Below, piece by piece: positions 1 through 10,099 of a DNA stretch of 41,814 nucleotides (positions are counted from its first letter, which is position 1; each line of letters starts with the position of its first letter). Source of the DNA: Massilia glaciei (GTDB lineage: Bacteria; Pseudomonadota; Gammaproteobacteria; Burkholderiales; Burkholderiaceae_D). Location of the stretch: NCBI RefSeq assembly GCF_003011895.2, contig NZ_PXWF02000247.1:1-41814 (forward strand). The letters are read 5' to 3'. A program made the position numbers and the translations under genes. The notes below the pieces were generated by a model. That model was given only the letters and a program-made list of their open reading frames with translations. It did not search any database and was not told where the DNA came from.

Positions 1-1343
1 GCGCCGCCGATGCCCGCGGGCGCGGCCTGCGTGGCCACGGGCGGGCACAGCAGGCGGCCCGGGCGGCGCCACCAGCCCTGCCCGTGCAACACGGGGTGGG
101 ACGGGGCGCGCCCGGCGGCCAGTTCGCGCATCATGGACGCCACCGCGGTCGGGCGCGGCAGCGGCGAGCGCAGGTCGAACGGTCCCGGCTCGTAGTAGCC
201 CCTGGCCTCGGTGACGAGGCTGTTCCAGTCGTACGAGCCGAGCAGCGACCAGACCGTGACCGCGCGCAGGTCGATGCCGTCGGCCCGCGCCTGGGCGCCG
301 GCCTGCCAGATCTCGAGCAGCCAGCGCAACTGGTCTTCGCGGTTGGCGGCGAGGTGGGCCTCGGTCACGGCCAGCGGCAGCCGGTAGCGCTCCCAGATCT
401 CGCGCAGCAGCGGGCCGATGCCGGGTGTGGGCGTGGCCAGCGCGCGCGCCGTCTCGAGGTCGGCGCAGGCGCGCCCGCCGGCCTCGCCGCGGAAGTGGCC
501 GGGGTAGCGTCCGGGCCGGTGGTCGAGCCAGCGCTCGCTCGTGACGTAGTAGTTGACGCCGACGATGTCGGGCGCGCAGGGGTGGTCGCGGAACCAGAGC
601 ACGGCGCCCGGATCGGTGCCGTGCTCCATCAGGTAGTCCCACATCGGGTGGCCCTGGTCGACCATGCCGCACAGCAGGTCCCAGGCCAGCCAGCGCCGCT
701 CGTTGTAGAACTGGGCCACGCCGGCCATCTCGGGCGTGCTGTAGGTCTTGCCCAGGTCGTCCGTCTGCACCAGCGCGGCCTGCGGGTTGACCCGCCGGAT
801 CGCGCGCATGGATAGCACCACCGCCTTGCATTGGGTGAACAGGGCGGCGATGAAGCAGCGGTCGTCGCGCCCGTGCGGATACCACAGCCCGTACAGGCCG
901 CTGAAGCGGGCGGTCGTGAGCGTCTCGTTGACGGGGGTGTAGTGGCTCAGCCAGGGGTAGCGCGCGGCGACCGCGCCGGCGAATTCGGCCAGTTGCGCGG
1001 GGAAGGCCGGGTCGACCAGGCTGGTGTGGGGCGGGCCGCTGCCGTGGTGCACCAGCCCGGCGATCGGGGTGATGCCGGCCGCGCGCAGGGCGGGCAGGCG
1101 GGCGTCGGGCCAGGACCAGTCGGCGGAGGCGACGCCGGCGGGGGCGGTGCGCTCCCACAACACCGGATAGCGGATGGCCGTGATGCCGAGCGAGGCGAAG
1201 CGGGCGATGTCGTCGTCGCGCGTGGCATGGCCGTTGCGGTCGAGCTGGCTGAAGTAGTTGTCGCCGACGCGGTTGACCGTGCATTCGAGCCCGCCCCACA
1301 GCGCGGGCGGCCCTTTGGGGAAAGTGCCGTGTTGTTTATCCAT
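1..1343 (-). CDS. Family 1 glycosyl hydrolase, N-terminal part (runs off left edge)
   Basis: The visible 447 residues read as a glycoside hydrolase family 1 TIM barrel, which cleaves beta-glycosides by a retaining mechanism. The acid/base glutamate fits E140 in PVNET (family motif NEP), and the nucleophile fits E328 in AVTEAH (family motif TENG). Early barrel motifs such as LWGGLECTVNR are also present. The ATG at 1343 follows a GGTGG ribosome binding site. No signal peptide is seen, so the protein is probably cytoplasmic. After the barrel the frame continues with a linker (GQGWWRRPGRLLCPP) and leaves the window without a stop, so an extra C-terminal domain is likely. Similar proteins in related bacteria, as I recall, carry a sugar-nucleotide reductase domain there; this cannot be seen here. 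Both catalytic motifs are diverged, so the substrate is unknown. Confidence 0.85.
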   Translation of the reverse strand, partial: MDKQHGTFPKGPPALWGGLECTVNRVGDNYFSQLDRNGHATRDDDIARFASLGITAIRYPVLWERTAPAGVASADWSWPDARLPALRAAGITPIAGLVHHGSGPPHTSLVDPAFPAQLAEFAGAVAARYPWLSHYTPVNETLTTARFSGLYGLWYPHGRDDRCFIAALFTQCKAVVLSMRAIRRVNPQAALVQTDDLGKTYSTPEMAGVAQFYNERRWLAWDLLCGMVDQGHPMWDYLMEHGTDPGAVLWFRDHPCAPDIVGVNYYVTSERWLDHRPGRYPGHFRGEAGGRACADLETARALATPTPGIGPLLREIWERYRLPLAVTEAHLAANREDQLRWLLEIWQAGAQARADGIDLRAVTVWSLLGSYDWNSLVTEARGYYEPGPFDLRSPLPRPTAVASMMRELAAGRAPSHPVLHGQGWWRRPGRLLCPPVATQAAPAGIGG

Positions 1344-1530
1344 GAATTCCACCAATTTTTGTTAGTTCATAGGGAACTTGTTGGAACAGAAACGGAACAT
1401 CTTGCCCGGTTAGAGGTGGATGCAAACTGAAAAGTTCGCTTGGCGATTGCGGCGGCACGGATTCGGCTTCATACTCTCGAGAAACATTGCCTCGGCGTCA
1501 GGGCCGAGCGTGTCAACAAAAAGGAAAAAA

Positions 1531-2061
1531 ATGATCATTCAAAGCGTGCGCGGCGTGGCGGCCGGATTGTCCCTGTTGGTGTGCGCAGGGGTCCAGGCCG
1601 GCAACAATCCGGCGTGCGACGACGCCGCGTTCGCCGAAAAATTCGCGGCCGCCTACCGGACCGACTACAAGGCGATAAGCGCCAAGATGGAGGGCGACGA
1701 ACTCGGCCATGCACAACAGGTCGAAGCATTCACCGCCGCGCTGATCAAGGGGGGCGCGTGGAGCTCGCCCGAGGCGGCGGCGCAGTACCTGGCCAATGCG
1801 CGCAACGTCGACGCCGATGCCGTGGAACTGGCGGCCGCCAAGAAAAAGCACGAGCGCGATATCCTGCTGCAACTGACGGTGCTCGATTCATTCGAATTCA
1901 TCGCCAGCGCAAACAAGGAGGTCGCTGCGCGGGCGAGGTGCAATCTGGCGGACGGATTGATCGCGCACGCGCGGCTGCTGGCCGACGCCACCGGACGCGC
2001 CTCGGCGCTGCTCGAGACGAAGTTGCGCCAGGTCGCCAAAGAGAAAAAAATTCCTTTATAG
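1531..2061 (+). CDS. Secreted protein of unknown function
   Basis: This 176-residue protein begins with a Sec-type signal peptide (MIIQSVRGVAAGLSLLVCAG, probable cleavage after VQA). The mature part is mostly predicted helix with only two cysteines and no motif I recognise. I chose the ATG at 1531 because AAGGA lies just upstream and the signal peptide starts there; the open frame extends back to 1420 without a better start. The next gene begins 17 bases after the stop, so the two are probably co-transcribed. Function unknown; a periplasmic protein is the safest reading. Confidence 0.7.
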   Translation: MIIQSVRGVAAGLSLLVCAGVQAGNNPACDDAAFAEKFAAAYRTDYKAISAKMEGDELGHAQQVEAFTAALIKGGAWSSPEAAAQYLANARNVDADAVELAAAKKKHERDILLQLTVLDSFEFIASANKEVAARARCNLADGLIAHARLLADATGRASALLETKLRQVAKEKKIPL

Positions 2062-2078
2062 TGGGCAGTTGCCAGGAC

Positions 2079-2498
2079 ATGAAAGAAAAGATTTTCGCCA
2101 ACGCGGCGCTGGTGCGCAGCGTGGCCGCAGAACAACTCGGCGTGGTGGTCGGCTACGACGCGCGCGGCGTGCAATGGCTCGACCGTTACATCGACGGCCA
2201 GCACGCGCAGGCCACCCCCGAGGTCAAGGAAAAGCTGGTGCACACGCTCGGATCGTTCCTCGGCGAATGCATCCGGCAAACCTATGGCGGCCAGTGGGTG
2301 GTCGAGCCCGAATCGCCGTACTGGTTCATCCGCTTCTCGGACGACAACGCGGCCTACCCGTTCAGCAAGGTGAGCAAGCAGTTGCGGCATGGCGCGGACG
2401 AGTCGGTGCTCGGTTTCTTTGTGGCGATCGGGGCGATGGGGCTGACCGGCCCGAAAGCGGCCGCGCAGGCGGCCAAACCGTGGTGGCGTCCGTGGTGA
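2079..2498 (+). CDS. Small cytosolic protein, possibly DUF3806-like
   Basis: A 139-residue protein without signal peptide or membrane segment. Its central part (LGSFLGECIRQTYGGQW, then WFIRFSDDNAAYPFSKVSKQL) resembles the DUF3806 pattern of an LG-x-LGE helix, a GG-x-W strand and a P-x-x-K-V motif; that assignment is from memory and tentative. The C-terminus is Ala/Pro/Trp-rich. The ATG at 2079 is preferred, but a GTG at 2061 overlapping the stop of the preceding gene is in frame and would give a coupled start. It follows a secreted protein gene by 17 bases. Function unknown. Confidence 0.6.
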   Translation: MKEKIFANAALVRSVAAEQLGVVVGYDARGVQWLDRYIDGQHAQATPEVKEKLVHTLGSFLGECIRQTYGGQWVVEPESPYWFIRFSDDNAAYPFSKVSKQLRHGADESVLGFFVAIGAMGLTGPKAAAQAAKPWWRPW

Positions 2499-2719
2499 CG
2501 CCCGCCCCGGCCGGCCAAGCAAAGTAGTTGACAGAGCGCGGCTTAACTGTGACCATGCGGCATGAATTTTTCGTCATTCCATAACGCACGTTCGAATTGG
2601 TGGCACTGCTAAAGCAAGCGGCCAGGAACAGTCATGTAGTTTGAATTGTCAACGCCGCCCCGAATCAGGTGGCGTTTTTGCTTAACGGCCACCCTCGGGG
2701 CGCACACCCGGAGTCCCCG
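2499..2719 (+). other. Leader region upstream of trpS
   Basis: A 221-base gap with no credible coding frame. It holds a TTGACA hexamer at 2529 without a matching -10 box, an AT-richer stretch around 2565-2600, and a hairpin with T-tract at 2651-2679 that ends about 40 bases before the trpS start. The hairpin may end the transcript from the two genes on the left, or act as a leader terminator for trpS. Confidence 0.4.
2651..2679 (+). terminator. Intrinsic terminator upstream of trpS
   Basis: AACGCCGCC and GGTGGCGTT pair over nine positions (one G-T wobble) around an eight-base loop and are followed by a T-tract. The layout is that of a rho-independent terminator. Whether it ends the upstream transcript or attenuates trpS cannot be decided from sequence. 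Confidence 0.65.
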
Positions 2720-3754
2720 ATGAGCATGTCAACACCCAGCACCGCCCCAGCCCCGTCCCCGGGCGTGATCCTGACCGGCGACCGTCCGACCGGCCCGCTG
2801 CACCTCGGCCACTATGTCGGCAGCCTGTGCAACCGCGTCAAGTTCCAGCACACCCACCGCCAGTTCATCATGCTCGCCGACGCCCAGGCGCTGACCGACA
2901 ACATGGACGACACCGGCAAGGTGCACCGCAACGTGATGGAGGTCGCGCTCGACTATCTGGCGGCCGGCATCGACCCGTCGCTGTCGACCATCCTGATCCA
3001 GTCGCAGATCCCGGAGCTGGCCGAGCTGACCTTCTATTACCTGAACCTGGTCACGGTGGCGCGCCTCGAGCGCAACCCCACGGTCAAGCAGGAGATCGCG
3101 CTGCGCGGCTTCGAGCGCGACATTCCGGCCGGCTTCCTGACCTATCCGGCCAGCCAGGCGGCCGACATCACCGCGTTCAAGGCGACGTTGGTGCCGGTGG
3201 GCGAGGACCAGATCCCGATGATCGAGCAAACCAACGAAATCGTGCGCCGCTTCAACCGCGTGGCCGGGCGCGAGGTGCTGGTCGAGGCGAAGGCGCTGGT
3301 GCCCGAGGTGGGGCGCCTGCCCGGCATCGACGGCAAGGCCAAGATGAGCAAGTCGCTTGGCAACACGATCAACCTGGGCGCCAGCGCCGACGAGATCCGC
3401 GCCGCCGTCAAGAAGATCTACACCGACCCGCTGCACCTGCGCGTGGCCGACCCCGGCCATCTGGAGGGCAACGTGGCCTTCATCTACCTCGACGCCTTCG
3501 ACCCCGACCAGGCGGGCCTGGCCGAGATGAAGGCGCACTACGTGCGCGGCGGCCTGGCCGACAGCCTCGTCAAGGCGCGCCTCGAAGCCTGCCTGCAGGA
3601 ACTGATCGGACCGATCCGGACGCGCCGCGAGGCGCTCGCGCAGGACCGCGGCCACGTGCTCGATCTGCTCAGGGCGGGCACCGCCGCGGCGCGCGAGGTG
3701 GCCGCGCGCACCGCCGACGAGGTCAAGGCGGCGCTCGGCCTGCGCTATTTTTGA
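2720..3754 (+). CDS. trpS: Tryptophan--tRNA ligase
   Basis: This class I aminoacyl-tRNA synthetase charges tRNA-Trp with tryptophan in the cytoplasm. The 344-residue protein has the HIGH-type motif as HLGH at residues 28-31 in a [16 protein letters not shown] context, and the KMSKS loop intact at 208-212 (AKMSKS). The ATG at 2720 is chosen because the Rossmann-fold core begins just after a short Ser/Pro-rich leader; an in-frame start further left (2669) would run through the terminator hairpin. The GDRPTG...HYVGSL signature and the FQSQIPEL-type helix (here LIQSQIPEL) look more like the auxiliary/alternative TrpRS lineage than the longer form usual in Burkholderiales, so a second trpS elsewhere in the genome is possible. 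Confidence 0.95.
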   Translation: MSMSTPSTAPAPSPGVILTGDRPTGPLHLGHYVGSLCNRVKFQHTHRQFIMLADAQALTDNMDDTGKVHRNVMEVALDYLAAGIDPSLSTILIQSQIPELAELTFYYLNLVTVARLERNPTVKQEIALRGFERDIPAGFLTYPASQAADITAFKATLVPVGEDQIPMIEQTNEIVRRFNRVAGREVLVEAKALVPEVGRLPGIDGKAKMSKSLGNTINLGASADEIRAAVKKIYTDPLHLRVADPGHLEGNVAFIYLDAFDPDQAGLAEMKAHYVRGGLADSLVKARLEACLQELIGPIRTRREALAQDRGHVLDLLRAGTAAAREVAARTADEVKAALGLRYF

Positions 3755-3821
3755 ATGGAAAATGCCCTTGGTGTAATTCAAAACAGCCGCGTACGAAACT
3801 AAAAGTAACAATCAATTAAAA

Positions 3822-3842
3822 ATCGGGGTCTGACCCCGATTG
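3822..3842. repeat. REP-like palindrome, copy 1 (GGGGTCTGACCCC core)
   Basis: Ten-base arms AATCGGGGTC and GACCCCGATT pair perfectly around a central T. The GGGGTC-N-GACCCC core is shared with the copy at 3910-3930, whose centre is A, so the two copies face each other. Palindromes of this type are known as REP elements, which RAYT transposases mobilise. Confidence 0.8.
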
Positions 3843-3909
3843 TTAAATTATTTGGTATTAATCAACGTCGTAGCCCTTGCGGGGGCCAAAAATTTGCAAA
3901 AATTCCGCT

Positions 3910-3930
3910 AACCGGGGTCAGACCCCGGTT
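3910..3930. repeat. REP-like palindrome, copy 2 (inverted relative to copy 1)
   Basis: Arms AACCGGGGTC and GACCCCGGTT pair perfectly around a central A. Together with the copy at 3822-3842 it makes an inverted REP pair with 67 bases between. No transposase gene is present in the window. Confidence 0.8.
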
Positions 3931-4164
3931 ACGAAATTTTTCTAATTGGAAATAAATTTTCGGGCGATGGTCGCGTTGCTGGAAATGGCGATAGAAAACG
4001 GGGAATTGGTGGTAATCCGGGGCAGGGGGGCTGAACCATGCAAAATTGTATGAGCAGAACTCGGCTATACATTTTTGAATGGCAGGGGCGGGCCCGGCGT
4101 CGCGGGGACGAGGTAGACGATACGGCGACCGCAAAGATGGAGCGCAAAATTTAAAAACCCGTAA

Positions 4165-4186
4165 CGTCCCGGCGCAGGCGAGGACG
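4165..4186. repeat. 22-bp imperfect palindrome, family shared with 9422-9443
   Basis: CGTCC at the left end pairs with GGACG at the right end around a GCGCAGGCG-type centre. Compared with the reverse complement of 9422-9443 the two elements agree at 19 of 22 positions, so they belong to one dispersed repeat family. Confidence 0.6.
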
Positions 4187-4240
4187 ATACAGGTTTGATG
4201 TCCCGCTCAGGGCGAGCAGGGACTGGGGAGCAGGGACGGA

Positions 4241-4624
4241 TTAGTCCTTGAGGTCGGCCGGCACTTTGCCGCCGTTGGCCGCGAGCTTGTTCATGACCTG
4301 CCGGTGCAGCCAGATGTTCATGCTGGCCGAATCGCTGGTGTCGCCCGAGTAATTGAGCTCCGCAGCCAGCTCCTTGCGCGACTGCAGGCTGCTGTCGAGG
4401 TCGAGCAACTTGAGCAGGTCGACGATCGAGCTGCGCCAGTTGAGCGGCTGCCCGGCCGACGCCGCCATGTTGTTGAGGATCGCCTCGACATCGACTTCGG
4501 AAATGGCTGCCGGCCTGGTGATTTGCGTCGGCGCATTAACCGACCCTGGCGCTGGCGCCGGTGCGGCTTCGGCCGTTTTGGACGATGGAAAGATTTTGCG
4601 GAAGATATTGGCCAGAATGCCCAT
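4241..4624 (-). CDS. DUF3597 domain-containing protein
   Basis: A 127-residue protein that matches the DUF3597 family closely: an N-terminal MGILANIFRKIFPSS amphipathic segment, an Ala/Pro-rich linker (residues 18-40), then a conserved helical domain with the signatures VDVEAIL, WRSSIVDLLKLL, ELNYSGDTSDSASMN and GGKVPADL. The family's role is unknown; members are small and common in proteobacteria. The ATG at 4624 is the only start that gives the standard N-terminus. It lies downstream of another minus-strand gene (stop at 4830), with a 12-bp tandem repeat between them. Confidence 0.85.
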   Translation of the reverse strand: MGILANIFRKIFPSSKTAEAAPAPAPGSVNAPTQITRPAAISEVDVEAILNNMAASAGQPLNWRSSIVDLLKLLDLDSSLQSRKELAAELNYSGDTSDSASMNIWLHRQVMNKLAANGGKVPADLKD

Positions 4625-4700
4625 GGAATGCCTCTTTTTAGTGTTGTAACGGTTGGAATGAGGGGCGTGCGTGTAACTGTGCTTCGACGCGCGCTTTGCT

Positions 4701-4834
4701 GTGCGCTTTAACGTGCGTTTTAACGTGCGCTTTTACGTACGCTTTTTTACGTGCGTTTTTACGTGCATTTTTACGTGCATTTTTACGTGCGTTTTTACGT
4801 GCATTTTTACGTGCGCTTTTACGTGCGTTTTAAT
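4701..4834. repeat. 12-bp tandem repeat, about 11 copies
   Basis: Units of GTGCGTTTTTAC with variants GTGCATTTTTAC, GTGCGCTTTTAC and GTGCGTTTTAAC run head to tail; one unit is 14 bases. The array lies between two minus-strand genes, and its last unit supplies the stop codon of the upstream gene at 4830-4832. The Cys/Phe/Thr-rich frame that the array opens on the plus strand is a product of the repeat and not a gene. Confidence 0.9.
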
Positions 4835-5354
4835 GGCGCTGCCGGATGCCCTGCGCGATGCGGCTCAGGGCGAACGCGAGCGCGGCGCCGCCGATGGCCT
4901 TGACCAGCGCCGGGTTCTCGGCGTAAAAATCGCCCATGCGGTCGACGATGCCGGGATTTTCTTGCTCGGCCTTTTCGGCGATCTCGCGCACCTGCTCGGG
5001 CGTCATCGTGGCCGCCTGCTCGGGCGTGATCGGCGCCGGCGTGTCGCGGCCGCGGAACAATGAGCCGAGGGTGCCGCCGGCGAGCGAGGTCAACAGCGTG
5101 GGGCCGAGTCCGGCGATCAACTGGTTGAGCATGCCGGCGCGCTGGGCAGGGTCGCTTTTGTCGAACATCTGGCCGACCATTTCGGGGAACGGCGGGGTCT
5201 GGTCCGAGCGCAACGCCTCGGTCACGCCCCGCGCGACGGTGGCGCGCGGCGCGTTTTGGGCGACCTGGTCGAAATCGTCCTCGGCGCGATCGTGTTTGAG
5301 GGCGCCGTCGCCACCGAGGTACTGCTGTAAGAGTGAACCTAAATCAAATGCCAT
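4830..5354 (-). CDS. Conserved protein of unknown function
   Basis: A 174-residue protein starting MAFDLGSLLQQYLGG, with a hydrophilic N-terminal third, a Gly/Leu-rich hydrophobic stretch (IAGLGPTLLTSLAGGTLGSLF, about residues 80-100), a TPEQ-rich segment and a C-terminal Ala/Leu-rich helix (AIGGAALAFALSRIAQG). The hydrophobic segments are short and could be membrane-associated. I do not recognise a family with confidence. The stop codon falls inside the last unit of a 12-bp tandem repeat. It probably lies upstream of the DUF3597 gene on one minus-strand transcript, with a 205-base gap between them. Confidence 0.7.
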   Translation of the reverse strand: MAFDLGSLLQQYLGGDGALKHDRAEDDFDQVAQNAPRATVARGVTEALRSDQTPPFPEMVGQMFDKSDPAQRAGMLNQLIAGLGPTLLTSLAGGTLGSLFRGRDTPAPITPEQAATMTPEQVREIAEKAEQENPGIVDRMGDFYAENPALVKAIGGAALAFALSRIAQGIRQRH

Positions 5355-5500
5355 TTCGGACTCCGTGGGGTGGGGAAGGTGTAGCTGTCAAGATTAGTGG
5401 CGCACGCGACGATGGTCTGTTCGGCATCGCACGGTGGATGAATCAAAGCATCGGGCGGCCATCGACTGGCACGATGCGCCGCCGCCCGGTATGATTCCGC

Positions 5501-5869
5501 ATGCCCTACATTCCAATCGCCGTCCTCGTGCTGTGCTACCTCGCCATCGGGGCCACCCTCGGCATCTCCCATCTCGTCGGCGCGCTGTATTTGCTCATGA
5601 GCGTGGCCTGTTTCGCCGCCTACGCGCGCGACAAGGCCGCGGTGAGGGCGGGCGCCAGGCGCACCAGCGAGGCCGTGCTGCTGATGTTGGGCGCCGGCTG
5701 CGGCTGGCCGGGCGCGGTGCTGGCCCAGCAATGGCTGCGCCACAAGACGAGCAAGGCCTCGTTCCGGCTGCGTTTTTTCGCCACCGTCGGCGCCAACCTT
5801 GCCGGCTTCGTGCTGCTCGCGACGCTGCCGGCGTCGCGCGCGCTGTTCCGGCTTCTTCCCACACCATGA
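5501..5869 (+). CDS. DUF1294 inner-membrane protein
   Basis: A 122-residue integral membrane protein of the DUF1294 family: hydrophobic helices at about residues 5-25, 28-42, 58-75 and 90-112, with the family signatures AYARDKAA, GAGCGWPGAVLAQQWLRHKT and SFRLRF. In some proteins this domain follows a cold-shock domain; here it stands alone. Its function is not established. The stop overlaps the start of the next gene (ATGA at 5866-5869), so the two are translationally coupled. Confidence 0.85.
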   Translation: MPYIPIAVLVLCYLAIGATLGISHLVGALYLLMSVACFAAYARDKAAVRAGARRTSEAVLLMLGAGCGWPGAVLAQQWLRHKTSKASFRLRFFATVGANLAGFVLLATLPASRALFRLLPTP

Positions 5870-6666
5870 CCGGGCGCGCCATGTGGCCCTATCCCAAAGT
5901 GGTGGCCCACCGCGGCGGCGGCAAGATGGCCCCCGAAAACACGCTCGCCGGCTTGCGCGCCGGTTTGGCGCACGGCTTCCAAGCGGTCGAGTTCGACGTC
6001 ATGCTGGCGCGCGACGGCGTCGCCGTGGTCATGCACGACCCGCATCTGGGGCGCACCGTGGCCGGGGCCGGCAATGTGTTCGACTACGACGCGGCCGAGC
6101 TGGCGCGCATGGACGCCGGCTCCTGGTTCGGCCCGCGCTTCGCCGGCGAGACGGTTCCCCTGTTCACCGACTTCGTGCGCTTTTGCCGCGACCACGCGAT
6201 CTGGATGAATATCGAGATCAAGCCGGCGCCCGGCTTCGAGGCCCGCACTGGCGCCGTCGTGGCCAGGCTGACCGGCGAGCTGTTCGCGCGCGAGGCCGCC
6301 GCCGGCGACCCGGCGCGCCTGCCGCTGCTGTCCTCGTTCAGCATGGAGGCGCTGGCGGCGGCCCGGGCGGCGGCGCCGGACGTGCCGCGCGCCTGCCTGT
6401 TCGAGCGCGTGCCGCCGGACTTCGCCGCGCAGGCGCGCGCGCTCGGCGCGCTGGCGGTGCACACCAACCAGAAGCACCTGGGCGCGGCGCAGGCGCGGGC
6501 GGTCCGCGACGCCGGATTCGGCCTGTTCTGCTACACCGTCAACGATCCGATCCGCGCGCGCGAGCTGCTGTCGTGGGGCGTCGACGGCTTCTGCACCGAC
6601 CGCATCGACCTGATCGGCCCCGATTTCGCCAAACGCGCGCCCGGCGGGCCGGCCGCCCCCGTATAG
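5866..6666 (+). CDS. ugpQ: Glycerophosphodiester phosphodiesterase
   Basis: A 266-residue cytosolic enzyme that hydrolyses glycerophosphodiesters to an alcohol and sn-glycerol 3-phosphate, salvaging phospholipid breakdown products. Hallmarks of the GDPD TIM barrel are visible: AHRGGGKMAPENT near residue 14, VEFDVMLARDG with the metal-binding acidic residues, MHDPHLGRT, and NIEIKP around residue 112. The ATG at 5866 overlaps the preceding stop and no signal peptide is present, which fits the cytosolic UgpQ type. It is coupled to the DUF1294 gene; alaS follows after its own promoter. Confidence 0.9.
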   Translation: MTGRAMWPYPKVVAHRGGGKMAPENTLAGLRAGLAHGFQAVEFDVMLARDGVAVVMHDPHLGRTVAGAGNVFDYDAAELARMDAGSWFGPRFAGETVPLFTDFVRFCRDHAIWMNIEIKPAPGFEARTGAVVARLTGELFAREAAAGDPARLPLLSSFSMEALAAARAAAPDVPRACLFERVPPDFAAQARALGALAVHTNQKHLGAAQARAVRDAGFGLFCYTVNDPIRARELLSWGVDGFCTDRIDLIGPDFAKRAPGGPAAPV

Positions 6667-6695
6667 CCGGGGAATGTCGACGCGAATGACTACGC

Positions 6696-6701
6696 TATAA
6701 T
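6696..6701 (+). promoter_or_regulatory. Candidate -10 box of alaS
   Basis: A consensus TATAAT lies 41 bases before the alaS start codon. The -35 region is poor (TGTCGA or AATGTC), so only the -10 box is convincing. Confidence 0.45.
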
Positions 6702-6741
6702 CGTTCTTTAAGCATGCCGCCCCTCTACGCCCAACCACAAC

Positions 6742-9351
<2,610 letters not shown>

Positions 9352-9690
9352 GCCAACGCGCCTCGCCGCCGCCGCGCGGCGCAGGCGCCAACATCTACAC
9401 TCAAGAAAATTAAACCAACATCGTCCCCGCCTGTGCGGGGACGATGTGGTGGTTTATATGCCGCGCGTTCACTGTCCGCGCGTTCCGCGCCATCGCAAGT
9501 ATGGCGTGATGTAACACTTGCCGCGGTTTCCCGCGAGTGCCCCATACCTGAATGTTGAAGATTGCACCACTACTATTTTGGTTGCGGCAACGCAACACAA
9601 AAGAAAAATTTTGGTGCGGTGCGTCAAATTTGTCGATTTGGAGTAGACTCATAAGTCGGTGAGCACAACAACCAACAAAGCAGGTATTTG
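9352..9690. other. Intergenic region between alaS and tusA
   Basis: A 339-base gap. Just after alaS a GC-rich stem (GCGCCT...AGGCGC, near 9359-9390) could fold but lacks a T-tract. A perfect 13-bp hairpin follows at 9418-9447. The rest is AT-richer, with a TusA-proximal stretch that may hold a promoter but no clear -35/-10 pair. No gene is supported; the open frame on the minus strand is read through the hairpin. Confidence 0.6.
9418..9447. repeat. Perfect 13-bp stem hairpin of a dispersed repeat family
   Basis: ACATCGTCCCCGC and GCGGGGACGATGT pair perfectly around a CTGT loop. There is no T-tract after it, so it is not a typical terminator. The inner 22 bp (9422-9443) agree at 19 of 22 positions with 4165-4186 in the opposite orientation. 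Confidence 0.75.
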
Positions 9691-9948
9691 ATGAGCAGCA
9701 TTACACTCGACAGCGAAACCATGGACTTCGATAAAGATCTCGACGCGCGCGGCTTGAACTGCCCCTTGCCCATACTGAAGGCCAAGAAAGCCCTGGCCGA
9801 GATGGCGACGGGCGAGGTGCTGCGCATCGTGGCGACCGATTCGGGCTCGGTGCGCGACTTCCAGGCCTTTGCCAAGCAGACCGGCAACGCCCTCGTTTCG
9901 CACACCCAAAACGGCTACGAATTCGTATTTTTGATGCGCCGCAAATAA
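9691..9948 (+). CDS. TusA-family sulfur carrier protein
   Basis: An 85-residue TusA-like protein. The family passes persulfide sulfur on a cysteine, feeding tRNA thiolation, molybdenum cofactor or other sulfur pathways. The active cysteine is C24 in the CPLP motif (GLNCPLPILKAKKAL), followed by the usual SGSVRDFQAFAKQTGN segment. The ATG at 9691 lies in a TTGATG context; a TTG one codon upstream is also possible. It is monocistronic, with a GC-rich hairpin after it. Which of the TusA, YedF or related subgroups it belongs to cannot be decided here. Confidence 0.9.
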   Translation: MSSITLDSETMDFDKDLDARGLNCPLPILKAKKALAEMATGEVLRIVATDSGSVRDFQAFAKQTGNALVSHTQNGYEFVFLMRRK

Positions 9949-9969
9949 GAAAAACATAAGAAAAACAAC

Positions 9970-9999
9970 ACCGGTCGGGCCGCGCAGCGCGGCGCCGGT
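9970..9999 (+). terminator. Hairpin downstream of the tusA-like gene
   Basis: ACCGG and CCGGT enclose an inner CCGCGC/GCGCGG stem. The T-tract is missing, so this is a weak or factor-assisted terminator candidate. Confidence 0.4.
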
Positions 10000-10057
10000 C
10001 CCGAAATTACTACATCAACAGTGCCGTTCTTTAGGCGGTTTCCTCTAACTAAAAATC

Positions 10058-10069
10058 GCACGATCGTGC
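10058..10069. promoter_or_regulatory. Perfect 12-bp palindrome upstream of etfB, candidate operator
   Basis: GCACGATCGTGC is a perfect palindrome flanked by A/T-rich sequence and lies about 30 bases before the etfB -10 box. Its size, symmetry and position suggest the binding site of a dimeric repressor such as a TetR-type fatty-acid regulator. The regulator is not in the window. Confidence 0.5.
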
Positions 10070-10099
10070 TTAAATTCAGTGGGGAAGGCGTTTTTCTCA

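Larger units (their letters stand above)
3755..4240. other. Repeat-bearing intergenic region
   Basis: A 486-base AT-richer gap without a credible gene. It contains two 21-bp palindromes in opposite orientation (3822-3842 and 3910-3930) and one copy of a 22-bp palindromic repeat (4165-4186) also found at 9422-9443. Open frames on the minus strand here are built from the palindromes and I do not accept them as genes. Confidence 0.7.

Noticed and set aside
84-815. Plus-strand open frame opposite the GH1 gene
   Set aside because: The minus strand codes a recognisable glycosyl hydrolase; this frame lacks a ribosome binding site and any domain.
3862-4134. Minus-strand frame of about 90 codons in the repeat region
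   Set aside because: Reads through one REP-like palindrome, has no ribosome binding site and no family resemblance.
4701-5063. Plus-strand frame rich in Cys, Phe and Thr
   Set aside because: Its first 45 residues are a reading of the 12-bp tandem repeat and the rest is antisense to the 4830-5354 gene.
9410-9652. Minus-strand frame of about 80 codons after alaS
   Set aside because: Ends inside the 9418-9447 hairpin; such hairpin-coded C-termini recur in spurious frames.
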